Origin: Xylanibacillus composti
Lineage (GTDB): Bacteria > Bacillota > Bacilli > Paenibacillales > K13
NCBI RefSeq assembly: GCF_018403685.1
Contig: NZ_BOVK01000043.1
Span: forward strand, 1-64,000
Reading direction: 5' to 3'
DNA: 64,000 nucleotides
Part shown: in pieces, positions 38,882 through 50,900 of the stretch
Numbering within the stretch: position 1 is the first letter of the stretch
Layout of the letters: each line of letters begins with the position of its first letter
Notes under the pieces: model-generated
Told to the model about the DNA's origin: nothing
The model's input: only the letters and a program-made list of their open reading frames with translations
Database searches by the model: none
Made by a program: the position numbers and the translations under genes

Positions 38882-41878
38882 ATGTGGGAAGACAGGAAAC
38901 AGGTTGCAGAGGCGGCAAGCAAATACGAACAACTCGGCTACTGGGAGCCTCTGACCCTGGGACAGCATTTGCACAGATGGGCTGAGCGCTACCGCGACAG
39001 TGTCGCGCTTGTCGAAGGCGACAGCAGACTTACTTACAGGGAACTGGACGGCAAGGCCGATGAGTTGGCTTCCGGCTTGTACAACATGGGCATCAAGAAA
39101 GGCGACCATGTCGTAGTCCAACTGCCAAACCGCATTTCTTTCGTCGTCGTTTGCTTTGCTCTGTTCCGCATCGGGGCCTTGCCGATCCTCGCTTTGCCCG
39201 CTCACAGAGAGACGGAGCTGGACGGTATATTCCAAACGGCCGAGCCGGTCGCGTATATCGCGCCCGACGTGTATCTCGGTTTCGATTACAGGCCCATGGC
39301 GAACCGTCTGGCAAAGAGACATCCTTCCGTACGATTCGTCATTACCGACGGAGACAACGAGAGCGGCGTCCGCCTTGCCGATATCGGCATGCCACCGGTT
39401 AAGCTGGAACAGCCCGCTTACCGGGATATTGCGCTGCTGCTGCTGTCCGGCGGTACAACCGGCATACCGAAGCTGATTCCGAGAACGCACGCCGACTATG
39501 CCTATAATGCCAAGGCCGCAGCAACGCGCTGCAACCTGAAAGCGCAAAGCGTCTATCTGGCCGTTCTGCCGGTTGCCCATAACTTTCCGCTGTGCTGCCC
39601 GGGCATTCTCGGTACGCTGTCTGTCGGCGGCAAGGTGGTGATGTGCCAAACCTCAAGCTGCGACGAAGCGTTGCCGTTAATTGCGCAAGAGAAGGTGACC
39701 ATTACAGCGCTGGTGCCTTCTCTCGCCAGTATGTGGCTGGACGTCCTCGAATGGGATCGCACCAGCGATATCTCAAGTCTTGAGGTTCTCCAGATCGGCG
39801 GGGCGATGCTGGAAGAACAACTCGCACGACGCATCATGCCGGAGATGGGGTGCAAGCTGCAGCAGGTGTTCGGCATGGCTGAAGGTCTTATCTGTTGTAC
39901 ATCCCTTGACGATACCGAGCAGATCATACAGAGCTGTCAGGGCAGGCCGTTATCGGCCGATGATGAAATCTTGCTCGTGGACGAGGAGGGAAATGAAGTC
40001 GAAACAGGCGAATATGGCGAGCTGCTGGTGAGAGGACCTTACACGATCAACGGTTACTACAGAGCGCCTGAACAGAACCGCAAGGCTTTCACGCCCGACG
40101 GGTTCTATCGCTCGGGAGACAGGGCGAGAGTAACGGCGGAAGGAAATATTCAAATTGGCGGGCGCATCAAAGAGCAAATCAACCGGGCGGGAGAAAAGAT
40201 CGTGCCGTCTGAAGTCGAGTCATGGCTGTGTGCGCATCCGGACATCCAGGATGCTGTCCTGATCGGTCTTCCCGATGCAAGGCTCGGGGAAAGAAGCTGC
40301 GCTTGCCTGATGACCGGGGGCAAGGAAATCAGCCTGGCAGAGATTCACCGTTTCCTTCAGGACAAGGGAGTCGCACGCTACAAAATGCCGGATCAAATCG
40401 TATTTGTCGATGTCTGGCCGCTGACCGGCGTCGGCAAGATCGACAAGGCGAAGCTCAAGAAGCTGGCAGCCGGATCGGAGCGCCAGGCGGAGGACAACCG
40501 GGCGGAGTATCTGGAAGAAACGGTTGATTTCAAGCAAGACGCCCACATCGCGGCGGCGCAGGCGATCGAATCCGGTTTGTTTGACACCTTCCTCCTCTAC
40601 GAGAACGGGGACGAGCTGTCGTTGGGCATGGGCGTTCACGCCATGATCACCGTCAAGCCTGACTGCACGACGGTAACAACCGCCGAGGAAACGCTGCAAT
40701 TCGAAAACAGGTCGTTAAGCGAAACCATGGGGAAAGCATTCTCATCTGTGTCTCTGCGGAACTGGCGCGCTTATGGCATCGCCAATTTTGAACTGTCCCG
40801 CTATCATTACGATTTGCCGCTGCCGTCCGGGGATGCGTGTCTGATGCAGCTGTTTGTTCCCCAGGTTGAACTGAGGTTTGCGAATGGCACGCTTGTTCTA
40901 AGAGCTGTGAACCGGGAGTTGTTCCAAGAGGCCGAGTCACTGGCGAAGCGAATCGCGAATAGCGGCCGCGACGAGGACTCGGCATCCCGTTTGGCAGGCT
41001 GGTCGGATCGGATTGTGCCGGAGATTTCGGAAGTGGACACGCACGATGCCGAAGCCTACATGAAGATGGTGGAGGCCGCTGTGGAAGAAATTCGGCAGCG
41101 CAACTATCACAAAGTGATTTTGTCCAGAAAGATTCCGCTTCGCCGGGAGCTGGATATGGTGGCCAGCTATATTGCGGGCAGAAGGGCCAACACTCCCGCA
41201 AGATCGTTCCTGCTTAGTCTGGATGGCTTGCGCGCGGCCGGGTTCAGTCCGGAAACGGTTGTCGAGGTCGACGATCAAGGCTGGGCGAGCACGTTCCCGC
41301 TGGCAGGGACGCGCGCAACGGGGAGCAGCGTGGAAGAGGCAAGCAGGCTGAGAGAGGAACTGCTCCGTGATCCGAAGGAAATTGCGGAACATGCTGTTTC
41401 CGTCAAGCTGGCGTTCGAGGAGATGGAACGAATTTGTGCGTCCGACACCATTGTCGTGCATGAATTCATGTCGGTGGCAAGCAGAGGCACAGTTCAACAT
41501 ATTGCTTCGAGGCTGAAGGGGAAGCTGAAATCCGGTTTTGACGCGTGGCATGCGTTCCATGCCCTGTTCCCGGCAGTGACGGCCTGCGGCATACCGAAGA
41601 AACCGTCTATCGATGCCATTGGAAGATTGGAGACAGAGCCCCGGAATCTGTACAGCGGCTGCGTGATGACGGTGGACAGCAATGGCGCAATGGACGCCGC
41701 CCTTGTGCTGCGGACGATTTTCCAGAAGGAAAAGAGCGCGTGGCTGCAAGCCGGGGCAGGCATTGTGGAGATGTCTAATCCGTCCAGAGAGCTGGAAGAG
41801 ACACGTGAAAAATTGAGCAGTGTATCCAAGCAGCTGGTTGCCGCCAGCGTGAAGCAGGAAGTCGGCGGAAGCGTATAG
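38882..41878 (+). CDS. Fused salicylate-AMP ligase and salicylate synthase
   Basis: 998 residues, two enzymes in one chain. Residues 1 to about 535 are an aryl-acid adenylating enzyme (YbtE/PchD/DhbE type): LLLSGGTTGIPKLIPRTH (about 187), the aryl-pocket AHNFPL, FGMAEGLIC, GRIKEQINRAGEKI and the catalytic Lys in TGVGKIDK. Residues about 575-998 are a chorismate-using MST enzyme (MbtI/Irp9/PchA family): ILSRKIPL, FSPETVVEV, FPLAGTRATG, the Mg-site HEFMSVASRGTV, and a YSGCVMTVD strand. No separate isochorismate-pyruvate lyase is present, so the synthase half is inferred to make salicylate directly. GGAGGAG precedes the ATG. The product loads the ArCP of the next gene. Confidence 0.9.
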   Translation: MWEDRKQVAEAASKYEQLGYWEPLTLGQHLHRWAERYRDSVALVEGDSRLTYRELDGKADELASGLYNMGIKKGDHVVVQLPNRISFVVVCFALFRIGALPILALPAHRETELDGIFQTAEPVAYIAPDVYLGFDYRPMANRLAKRHPSVRFVITDGDNESGVRLADIGMPPVKLEQPAYRDIALLLLSGGTTGIPKLIPRTHADYAYNAKAAATRCNLKAQSVYLAVLPVAHNFPLCCPGILGTLSVGGKVVMCQTSSCDEALPLIAQEKVTITALVPSLASMWLDVLEWDRTSDISSLEVLQIGGAMLEEQLARRIMPEMGCKLQQVFGMAEGLICCTSLDDTEQIIQSCQGRPLSADDEILLVDEEGNEVETGEYGELLVRGPYTINGYYRAPEQNRKAFTPDGFYRSGDRARVTAEGNIQIGGRIKEQINRAGEKIVPSEVESWLCAHPDIQDAVLIGLPDARLGERSCACLMTGGKEISLAEIHRFLQDKGVARYKMPDQIVFVDVWPLTGVGKIDKAKLKKLAAGSERQAEDNRAEYLEETVDFKQDAHIAAAQAIESGLFDTFLLYENGDELSLGMGVHAMITVKPDCTTVTTAEETLQFENRSLSETMGKAFSSVSLRNWRAYGIANFELSRYHYDLPLPSGDACLMQLFVPQVELRFANGTLVLRAVNRELFQEAESLAKRIANSGRDEDSASRLAGWSDRIVPEISEVDTHDAEAYMKMVEAAVEEIRQRNYHKVILSRKIPLRRELDMVASYIAGRRANTPARSFLLSLDGLRAAGFSPETVVEVDDQGWASTFPLAGTRATGSSVEEASRLREELLRDPKEIAEHAVSVKLAFEEMERICASDTIVVHEFMSVASRGTVQHIASRLKGKLKSGFDAWHAFHALFPAVTACGIPKKPSIDAIGRLETEPRNLYSGCVMTVDSNGAMDAALVLRTIFQKEKSAWLQAGAGIVEMSNPSRELEETREKLSSVSKQLVAASVKQEVGGSV

Positions 41879-41910
41879 CTGGACATGTGGGGAAAGGAGA
41901 GAGTAGGAGG

Positions 41911-44900
41911 ATGAGCGAATCGTTGCTGCCTATCTCTGCGATAGGCTATGAAGAAGCGCGCATGCAAGTCAAGCGCATGCTGCCTGCGCCTGTCGAGTTT
42001 GACGATGATCAGAACTTGATTGAGCTTGGATTGGATTCACTGCATATGATGCGGCTGGTCAATGATTGGCGACGGGCCGGCGCGGCGGTATCCTTCGCCG
42101 AGCTGATCGCCTCGCCGCGATTTGGCGACTGGTGGAGCCTGCTGCACAAAAGCAATCGGGAAGCGGCGGTAACGGCAGAGCGGCCGGCGCGGCATATGAC
42201 GACTGGGGCGTGCGATCCCGAACCCGCGATAGGACCGTTCCCGCTTACGGATGTGCAATACGCCTATTGGATCGGACGGCGCGACGAACAGCCGCTTGGC
42301 GGAGTTGGGTGTCACGCCTATGTGGAGATGGACGGTCATGGCGTTGAGCCAAGGCGGCTGGAATCGGCCTGGAAGCAATTGCTTGCGCATCATGCCATGC
42401 TTCGGGCCAGATTTTTGGCAGACGGACAGCAGGAAGTGATGGAGACGCCCGCTGCCCCTACGTTGGTGGTGCACGATTTGCGGCATTGCTCAGCGGACGA
42501 GCTTGCGCCTGAGTTGATGCGCATTCGCGACCGATTGTCACATCGTCGATTGGCGGTAGAGAACGGAGAGGTTGCCGGACTCGCTCTCAGCCTGCTGCCG
42601 GAGGGCCGAACCCGCATTCATTTCGATATAGATCTGCTTGTCGCCGACGTGCAGAGCCTGCATATCCTATTGCGCGATCTTGCCGCTGCCTACGCTCGCG
42701 GCGCCAAACCGGCCGCTCCGGCAAACTGGCGTTTTGCCGACTACTTGCGCCGGGAAGCGTCAGGCAGGGAGGCGGAACTAGCCAGGGCCGAGGCTTATTG
42801 GAGAGAACGGTTGCCTAATCTCCCGGCCGCTCCCGGATTGCCATTAAAGACGAGGCCGGAAACGATAAAAGCGCCTGTATTTGCAAGAAGAAGCTATGTG
42901 GTAAGCGAAGCGGTCTGGAAGCGGCTGCAACAACGGGCAGCCGCTTGTCAGGTAACCCCTGCGATGGTGCTGTTGACCGCATATGCGGAAGTGCTGGACA
43001 GGTGGAGCGCCCATTCGCAATTCCTCCTGAACATCCCGCTGTTCGACCGGCCAACGGGGGAACCCGGACTTGAGGATGTCGTCGCCGATTTTACCAATCT
43101 GCTGTTGCTTGCGGTGGATTGTGGAACCCGGCAATCCTTCCTGGAACGCGTGCGAAGCGTGCAGGCGCAATTCCATCGGGATGCGGCACATGCGGCCTAT
43201 TCCGGCGTGCAGGTGCAGCGCGACCTGGCTCGCTTCCGCCAAGGAGAACGGGAGATTGCCCCTGTCGTGTTCGCATGCAATTTGGGAACTCCGCTGATGA
43301 CCGACGAATGTCGGCAATCATTGGGAGAACTCGCATACATGATCTCGCAGACGCCGCAAGTGTGGCTGGATTTCCAAATATACGAAATGGACGCGGGCTT
43401 GTTATTGGCATGGGACGCCGTCGACGCATTGTTCCCAGACGGCATGATGGACCGGATGTTTGCCGCCATGACCCGCTTGATCGAGTGGCTGGCGGCGGAA
43501 CACACCGGCTGGCAAGCTTCACCGGATACGCTATGGGCTGCGGAACGGCCGAGATGGGAGAAGGATGAAGAGCGCTCGCTTCCCATGCAGGCGCAATGTC
43601 TGCATGACGGCTTCTTCGAGAAAGCTGCGGCGAGTCCCGGACAAACCGCGCTGATCGACAGCCGCTCCGATGCGCTCTGCTCGTATGGCGAGCTGTCCGA
43701 TTATGCCTTGCGGGTGGCGGCATTCCTTCAAGCCAGCGGCGTAAGAGAAGGAGACCCTGTCGCCGTCACGCTGCCTCGGGGAATCGATCAAATCGCAGCG
43801 GTCCTCGGCATATTGGCCGCAGGAGCATGCTATGTGCCGATTAGCGTCGATCAGCCGTCTGCCCGCCGCAGCAAGATACATCAAAAAGCGGGTATTCGCC
43901 ACGTCCTTACCGATCCTGAGCTTGTCGACGCCGCAGGATGGCCGGCCGATGCCGCCGTGCTTTCGATCACCGATGCGGCGGATGCTGTTCCGCTAACGGA
44001 GCCCGCTGATCCATCTCCCGAGCGGTTGGCCTATATCCTCTTTACCTCGGGCTCAACAGGCGAGCCGAAAGGGGTGGAAATTCGCCATGCCGGGGCGTGG
44101 AATACGATCGCTGATCTCAACCAGCGCTATCAGGTCGGGCAAACCGACCGGATTGTGGCGGTCTCCTCTCTCGATTTCGATCTTTCTGTTTACGACATCT
44201 TCGGACTGCTGAGCGCCGGAGGCTCGCTCGTGCTGCTTGCGGAAGAGACGCGGCGGGATGCGGCCCGTTGGCTGAAGCTGGTGAACAAGTATGAGGCCAC
44301 GATCTGGAATTCCGTTCCCGTGCTGCTGGATATGCTGTTGACGGCCGCCGAGAGCGAGCGGGAAAAGTTGTCTTCGCTGCGTCTCGCCATGCTTTCCGGC
44401 GACTGGATCGGCCTGGACTTGCCGCCGCGGCTGAACCAGGCTGCCGAACATAGCCTCCTGGTAGCCATGGGGGGAGCCACGGAGGCATCCATCTGGTCCA
44501 ACTATCATGAGGTTGCGGTGCCGTTGCCCGCGCACTGGACATCGATTCCGTATGGCCGTCCGCTGTCCAACCAGGCGTATCGGATTGTGGACGACAAGGG
44601 AAGGGACTGCCCCGAATGGGCAACCGGCGAGCTGTGGATCGGCGGGGCCGGCGTAGCGGCAGGATACCGCGGGGAGCCTGAGCTTACCGCGGAGCGCTTC
44701 GTCGAATGGAATGACTCCCGCTGGTATCGCACAGGCGATCTGGGCCGGTATTGGCCGGACGGCACGATGGAGTTCCTGGGCCGTCAGGATTTCCAGGTCA
44801 AAATCAGAGGGCATCGCATTGAGCTGGGTGAGATTGAAACGGCGTTGCGGCAGCATCCGGGCGTGCGCGACGCTGTCGTTGCGGCGACGGGCGATCCCCG

Positions 44901-47900
44901 CGGAACCAGACAGCTTGCGGGATATGTTGTGCCCCATTCGGATAGCGAAGCTTTGTTTGCGCTCGAAAGCGTCGATCCGCAAAAGAGCGCAGAATATTGG
45001 AGCTTGTTGACAGACGCCGGACGAAACCAGTCCCGGGAGGCGTTGCCGCAACAGATTCCCCCTGAGGCGCTTCATCGGTTTTGGTCGTTTGCGGAGCGGT
45101 TGAGCGTCTGTCAAATAGGTCGGGTGCTTGACCAGGCGGGCGTGTTTCTCCAGCCGGGGGAGCGGCAGACGGTGGAGTCGCTTATGCACCAAGGCGGTAT
45201 TCATGCTCGCTATCGGGAACTGGTATGCCAGTGGCTTGGCATTTTGGAAGAGGAAGGCATGTTGAGCAAAGACGGGACAGGCGGCTGGATCAGCACCCGA
45301 ATGCTGCCGAAAGACCTGGCAGAAACGGGAGCGTCCGGCAGGGACTATATCGAATGGGAACAACGTGCGCACGGTCTGCTGCAGTATGTGCGGCAGATGG
45401 AGCACGCCCACATGGAGATGCTGAAAGGCGAGGTCGATCCGCTCGAGTTGTTCTTCGCCGACGACCGCGATCTGTCTCCAGACAGTCTGATTCGGTCGAT
45501 GCCAGGCGCCGGCTACCGGAACGACATTGCCAGAAGGGTGCTTGAGCTAGCGGTCCGGGAGCGATCTGGAGCGGAGCCGATACGGATTCTGGAAATCGGT
45601 GCAAGAAACGGCGAGCTCACCGAATTCCTGGTTGAGACGCTTGTGCCCGATCAGGCAGTCTATACGTGCACCGATCCATCCGCTTACTTTTTGAATTTGG
45701 CGAAGAACAGATGGAATCACGTTTCGCTTATGGAGTACAGGCTGCTGGATATGAACCAGCCGCCGCAGTCGCAGGGGTTCCCTTCGCATAGCTACGATAT
45801 CGTGATTGCAGCCGATTCCTTGCACCGCGTTCGGGACATTGGCAAAGCACTGGCGCATATTCGCTCTCTGCTGGCGCCGGGAGGCTTGCTGCTGATGACG
45901 GAAATGACCCGCAACAGCCGGTTGCAGCAGATCAGCGCCGGTTATTTGGAGGACGGCTTTACCCGATTTGAAGATGAACGGGCGGCGACCCGCTTGCCGC
46001 TCCTTGCGGCGGACAGATGGGTGCGTCTTCTAAAGTCAGCATCGTTTGCGGAAGCCGCTGCATTCCCGGGGCAAGACGAGCCTGCTGGCATGTACGGACA
46101 GCAGGTGATCGCCGCATTGGCGCCGATTGGCGTCAAGCGCTTCAATCCGGAGCCGTTGATCGAACAGCTGCGGCGGAAGCTGCCCGAATATATGGTGCCT
46201 GCGACGATCATTCCCTTGGATCAGCTGCCGCTGTCTGCTAACGGGAAGGTTGACCGGCAGGCGTTGCCCGTGCCGTCTTCCTTAAGATCGGTCACAGCGG
46301 ATCAAGCTGTGGCGGAGCCGCGCTCGCCCGTCGAACAGGAGCTTGCGGCGATGTGGAGCCGGCTTCTCGTAGTGGAGCCTGTCGGGCTGACCGACAACTT
46401 CTTCACCTTGGGCGGGGACTCTTTGCTGGCCATCAAGCTGGGCGCCATGGCGCGCGACAAGTTTGAGATTGAGCTTTCCCTGGGGAGTGTGTTCGAGCGT
46501 CCGACCATTGCCCAGCTGGCCGAGCGCATACAGGCGCTTATCCAGGAGAAGGAGCAGAGCGCCGAGGCCGTCGTCCGTCTGCCTGAGATCGTGCCTTCTC
46601 CCGAAGATCGGCATGCTCCCTTTCCATTGACCGAAATCCAGCAAGCCTACTGGGTTGGCCGAAGCGGTGTTTATGCATTGGGCAACGTATCCACGCACTG
46701 CTATTTTGAGCTCGAAGGGACAGATTTGGATCTGGAACGGATCAATCGCGCCTGGCAGCGACTGATTGAGCAGCACGACATGATGCGGGCAGTGATCTTG
46801 CAAGACGGTCAGCGCCAGCAAATTTTGGAGCATGTGCCGCCCTACCGAATCGCCGTCGCAGATTTGCGCGGACGGGATGCCGATGCTGTCCGAGCGGAAC
46901 TGAACCGGGTGCGGGAGGAAATGTCCCACCAGGTTCTGTCCGCCTGCGAGTGGCCGTTGTTCGATGTACGGGCGTCGGTGTTCGGCAACAATCAGGTACG
47001 CCTTCATATCAGTTTCGACAACCTGCTGTTCGACGGCTGGAGCATGTTCCACCTCCTTAGCGAATGGAATCGGCTGTATCAGCAACCGGATGCCAGTCTG
47101 AGCCCGCTGGCTTTGTCATTCAGGGATTATGTGCTGGCTATGGAACAGCTGAGAGAGTCGGAGCTGTATGAGCGCGACCGGGCGTATTGGTTCAACCGGT
47201 TGCCCGACCTGCCGCCGGCTCCGGATTTGCCGCTTGCGCAAAACCCGGAGTCTCTCTCAGGGCAACGGTTCACTCGTTTGGATGCCCGTCTGGATCGCGA
47301 CTCATGGCGGCAGCTTAAGAAACGGACGGCAGAGGCAGGCGTGACTCCCTCGGGCATTTTGCTCGCGGCCTATGCCGAAGTGCTGGCGGTATGGAGCAGG
47401 CAGCCCCGGTTCACGATCAATCTGACCCAGTTCAACCGGCTGCCGCTGCATCCCGAGGTTCCGCAAATTGTGGGCGATTTCACTTCGCTTACGCTGCTGG
47501 CCGCAGACCATTCGTCCGGGGCGACCTTTGTGGAGCGTGCCCGAAAATTGCAGGAGCAGCTTTGGCGGGACCTGGACCATCCCTATGTCGGAGGAGTGCA
47601 GGTGCAGCGTGAGCTGGCGAGAACAAACGGCGTCCACAACGGTGTTGCGATGCCGGTCGTATTTACGAGCGCCCTTGGCGTCGACCAGTGGGACGAAGGA
47701 GAGTCTGGCGGCAAGTGGCTGGGCAAGCTGGTCTACAACATTACGCAGACGCCGCAAGTATGGCTGGATCATCAGGTCGTCGAGCAAGACGGACAATTGC
47801 TGCTGATTTGGGACGCTGTAGCGGGGCTATTTCCGTCGGGGCTATTGGACGACATGTTTGCGGCCTATTGCCAGTTGCTGCGGCGATTGGCTGAAGAAGA

Positions 47901-50900
47901 ACAGGCGTGGCGAGCCGAAATGCCTGCTCTTCTATCGATCCCCCGGCTCGAGGGGAGAATCGAGGCGAACCGTACGGAAGCCCCTGTATCCCGGAATACG
48001 CTCGACGGTTTGTTCGCCGCAAAGGCGGCCATGCAGCCCGATCGTCCAGCCATCATCTGTTCCGACCGCATCTTGACCTACGAGGAGCTGCGCCGCCGAT
48101 CGGACGCTGTGGCACAACTGCTGCGGACAAAAGGCGCAAAGCCCAATACGCTTACAGCGGTCATCATGGAGAAAGGGTGGGAGCAGGTCGTCGGCGCACT
48201 CGGCATTCTGAAGTCCGGAGCCGCCTACCTGCCTGTCGATCCGGCCCATCCCGGGGAGAGGCGCGCTCAGATATTGCGCGACGGCAACGTCGGCGTGGTG
48301 CTGACCCAATCGTGGCTGGACGAGCGGCTGGACTGGCCGGAAGGAGTTGAACGCATCTACATCGATCATCTCGCACCTGCGACAGGCAAGGTTGATTCGC
48401 CTGACAGGAACCCGGACGATCTGGCTTACGTCATTTATACCTCGGGTTCGACGGGGGTCCCCAAAGGAGTCATGATTGATCACCGCGGCGCGGTGAACAC
48501 CATCTTGGATGTGAACAGCCGCTTTGCTGTCGGGCCTGCGGACCGGGTGCTCGCTTTATCGCATTTGAACTTTGATCTGTCGGTGTATGATATGTTCGGC
48601 ATGCTGGCTGCAGGAGCGGCGATCGTGATGCCCGAGGCGGAGCAAACGAGAGATCCGGGCAGTTGGCTGACCTGGCTGGAACAAGAGCGCATCACGGTGT
48701 GGAATACGGTTCCGGCGCTGATGCAAATGCTGCTGGAGCATGCTGCCGGAAGCGGCAAAGCTCTGCCCCAGTCTCTTCGCCTGGTGCTGCTCAGCGGGGA
48801 CTGGATTCCGCTTGAATTGCCAGGCAAGATCCAGGCGCAAATTGCCGGGGTAGAGGTAATCGGCTTGGGCGGGGCGACAGAGGCGTCCATTTGGTCGAAT
48901 TTGTACCCGATTGGGGAAGTCGACCCGAGCTGGAGGAGCATACCGTATGGCCGTCCGATGACGAATCAGCGCTATTATGTGCTGAATGCGTGGATGGGGG
49001 ACTGCCCTGTATGGGTACCGGGCCAACTTTACATCGGCGGAATTGGGCTTGCCCAAGGCTATTGGAACGACGAAGCCAAAACGAACGAACGGTTTATCCG
49101 TCATCCGCGGACCGGCGAGCGCCTTTACAATACTGGCGATCTGGGCCGTTATTTGCCGGACGGCACGATCGAGTTTCTCGGACGGGAGGACTTCCAGGTC
49201 AAAATCCGGGGCCATCGGATTGAATTGGGCGAGATCGAAGCGGCGCTGAAGCAGTTGGATGGGGTAAAAGACGCCGTCGCCGCTGTGAGCGAGCCTTCCG
49301 GCGACAAGCAATTGGTAGTCTATATCGTTCCCGGCGATGGCGAAGGACTATCGTTGCTTGAAACCGAGCGCGTGGATTCAGCCGTCAGCGGGGAACGGTG
49401 GCTTACCCTCTGCAGCACCGGCCTGCTGCAAGCGTCGCAACTCGCGGAGGCTGTCCATGGTGAGGCAATTGGCGCTTTCATGGATTACGCCGATCGTTTA
49501 AGCGTTGCAGCGATGTGCGATACGCTTGCCAGCTTGGGCATATTCGCTCGCGAGGGGGAGCGCTATGCCGTTGACGCATGCATGCGCCGTTACCAGCTGC
49601 ATCCCCGTTACCGGTCGTTGTTCGTTCATTGGCTGGATGTGCTGGCGGAAGAGGGGCTGCTGCGGAAGGAAGGGGACGGTCGCTATCAGAACGTCCTCCC
49701 GTTCGGCAATGCGCAGCATGAACTGTCGTGCTTCGATTGGACCCGGTTCCCGGGCATGTCGGAGAAAGCGCAGGCGTTGAGCGAAGGGTTCCGCCGCGGG
49801 AAAGCAGCGATGACCGCTCTGCTGAGAGGCGATACCGATCCGCGCGAGCTGTTCCTGACCGAGGATTCCTTCCTGACGGCGGAAGCGCTCAGCGGCTTCA
49901 ACCTTGCGAGATCGTATTCCATCGGACTGTGCCGCGAGCTGTTCCGCACTATCCTCAATGGTTATCCTGCGGACAAAGAGATACGGGTGCTGGAACTCGG
50001 ATCGAGAGCGGGAGGGCTGGCGGACACGCTTGCGCCCCTCTGTGAAGGAAGGGGACGGTACTTGTATGCCGACGAATCTTCTTTCTTCACGGATCAGGCC
50101 AAGCAGAAATGGGGCGAAGCGGCTCCGATCGAATACAGTTTGTTCGATATGAACAACAGTCCGCTGCAGCAAGGATTTGCGCTTCACGAATTCGACATCA
50201 TTGTCGCAGACAATACGCTGCATCGCGCCCGCAATCTGGAAGCGACACTGGGGCATCTGAAGCGTATGCTGGCGCCCGGCGGGTATTTGATCTTCGGTGA
50301 AGCGACGCGGAACAGTCGGCTGATGCTGACGACCGTCGGATTTTTGGAGGACGGGTTCAGCCATTTTGAAGACGAGCGGAAGGAAACTTGTCTTCCCCTG
50401 CTTCCGGCAGCTAAATGGCTGGAGGCTTTAGCGGAACAAGGATTTGCGCGGACGATGTCATTGCCGGAAAGCAGCGGTGCAGCAGACGCATACGACCAGT
50501 GCATCATTATGGCGCAGGGGCCCGAACAGGTCAGCACGTTCAACCCGACAAGGCTGTCCGACGCCCTGCGGCAAAAGCTGCCCGATTACATGGTGCCGAC
50601 CTCGTTCGTGCTGCTGGAGGAACTGCCCTTGTCAGCGAATGGGAAGGTGGACAGAAAGGCGCTGGGGGCTCTGGCGAAGGCTGGTGCGAGAACGGCGGGC
50701 AGAAAGCGCGCCGCCCCGGCCACGGAGCTTCAGGAGAAGCTCGCAAGCGTCTGGGAGGAGGTTCTCGGCTGTAAGCAGGTAGGGCTGGATGACGGTTTTT
50801 TCGAGTTAGGAGGGGACTCCCTGCGCGCGATCCAATGCATGAACGTATTGAAAGAACGCTATCAGATCGATTTGTCGCTGCAAGATCTGTTCGATGCTCC

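Noticed and set aside
41887-41910. An earlier GTG start for the first NRPS
   Set aside because: It would translate through the ribosome-site purines and add a KGESRR-type lead; the ATG at 41911 fits the ArCP start, with AAAGGAG ten bases upstream.
44053-45411. Long open frame (452 codons) on the minus strand inside the first NRPS
   Set aside because: It is antisense to a fully conserved Cy/A/MT region, has no ribosome site and no recognisable motif; long antisense frames are expected in GC-rich coding DNA. The same applies to other antisense frames over the NRPS and glycosidase genes.
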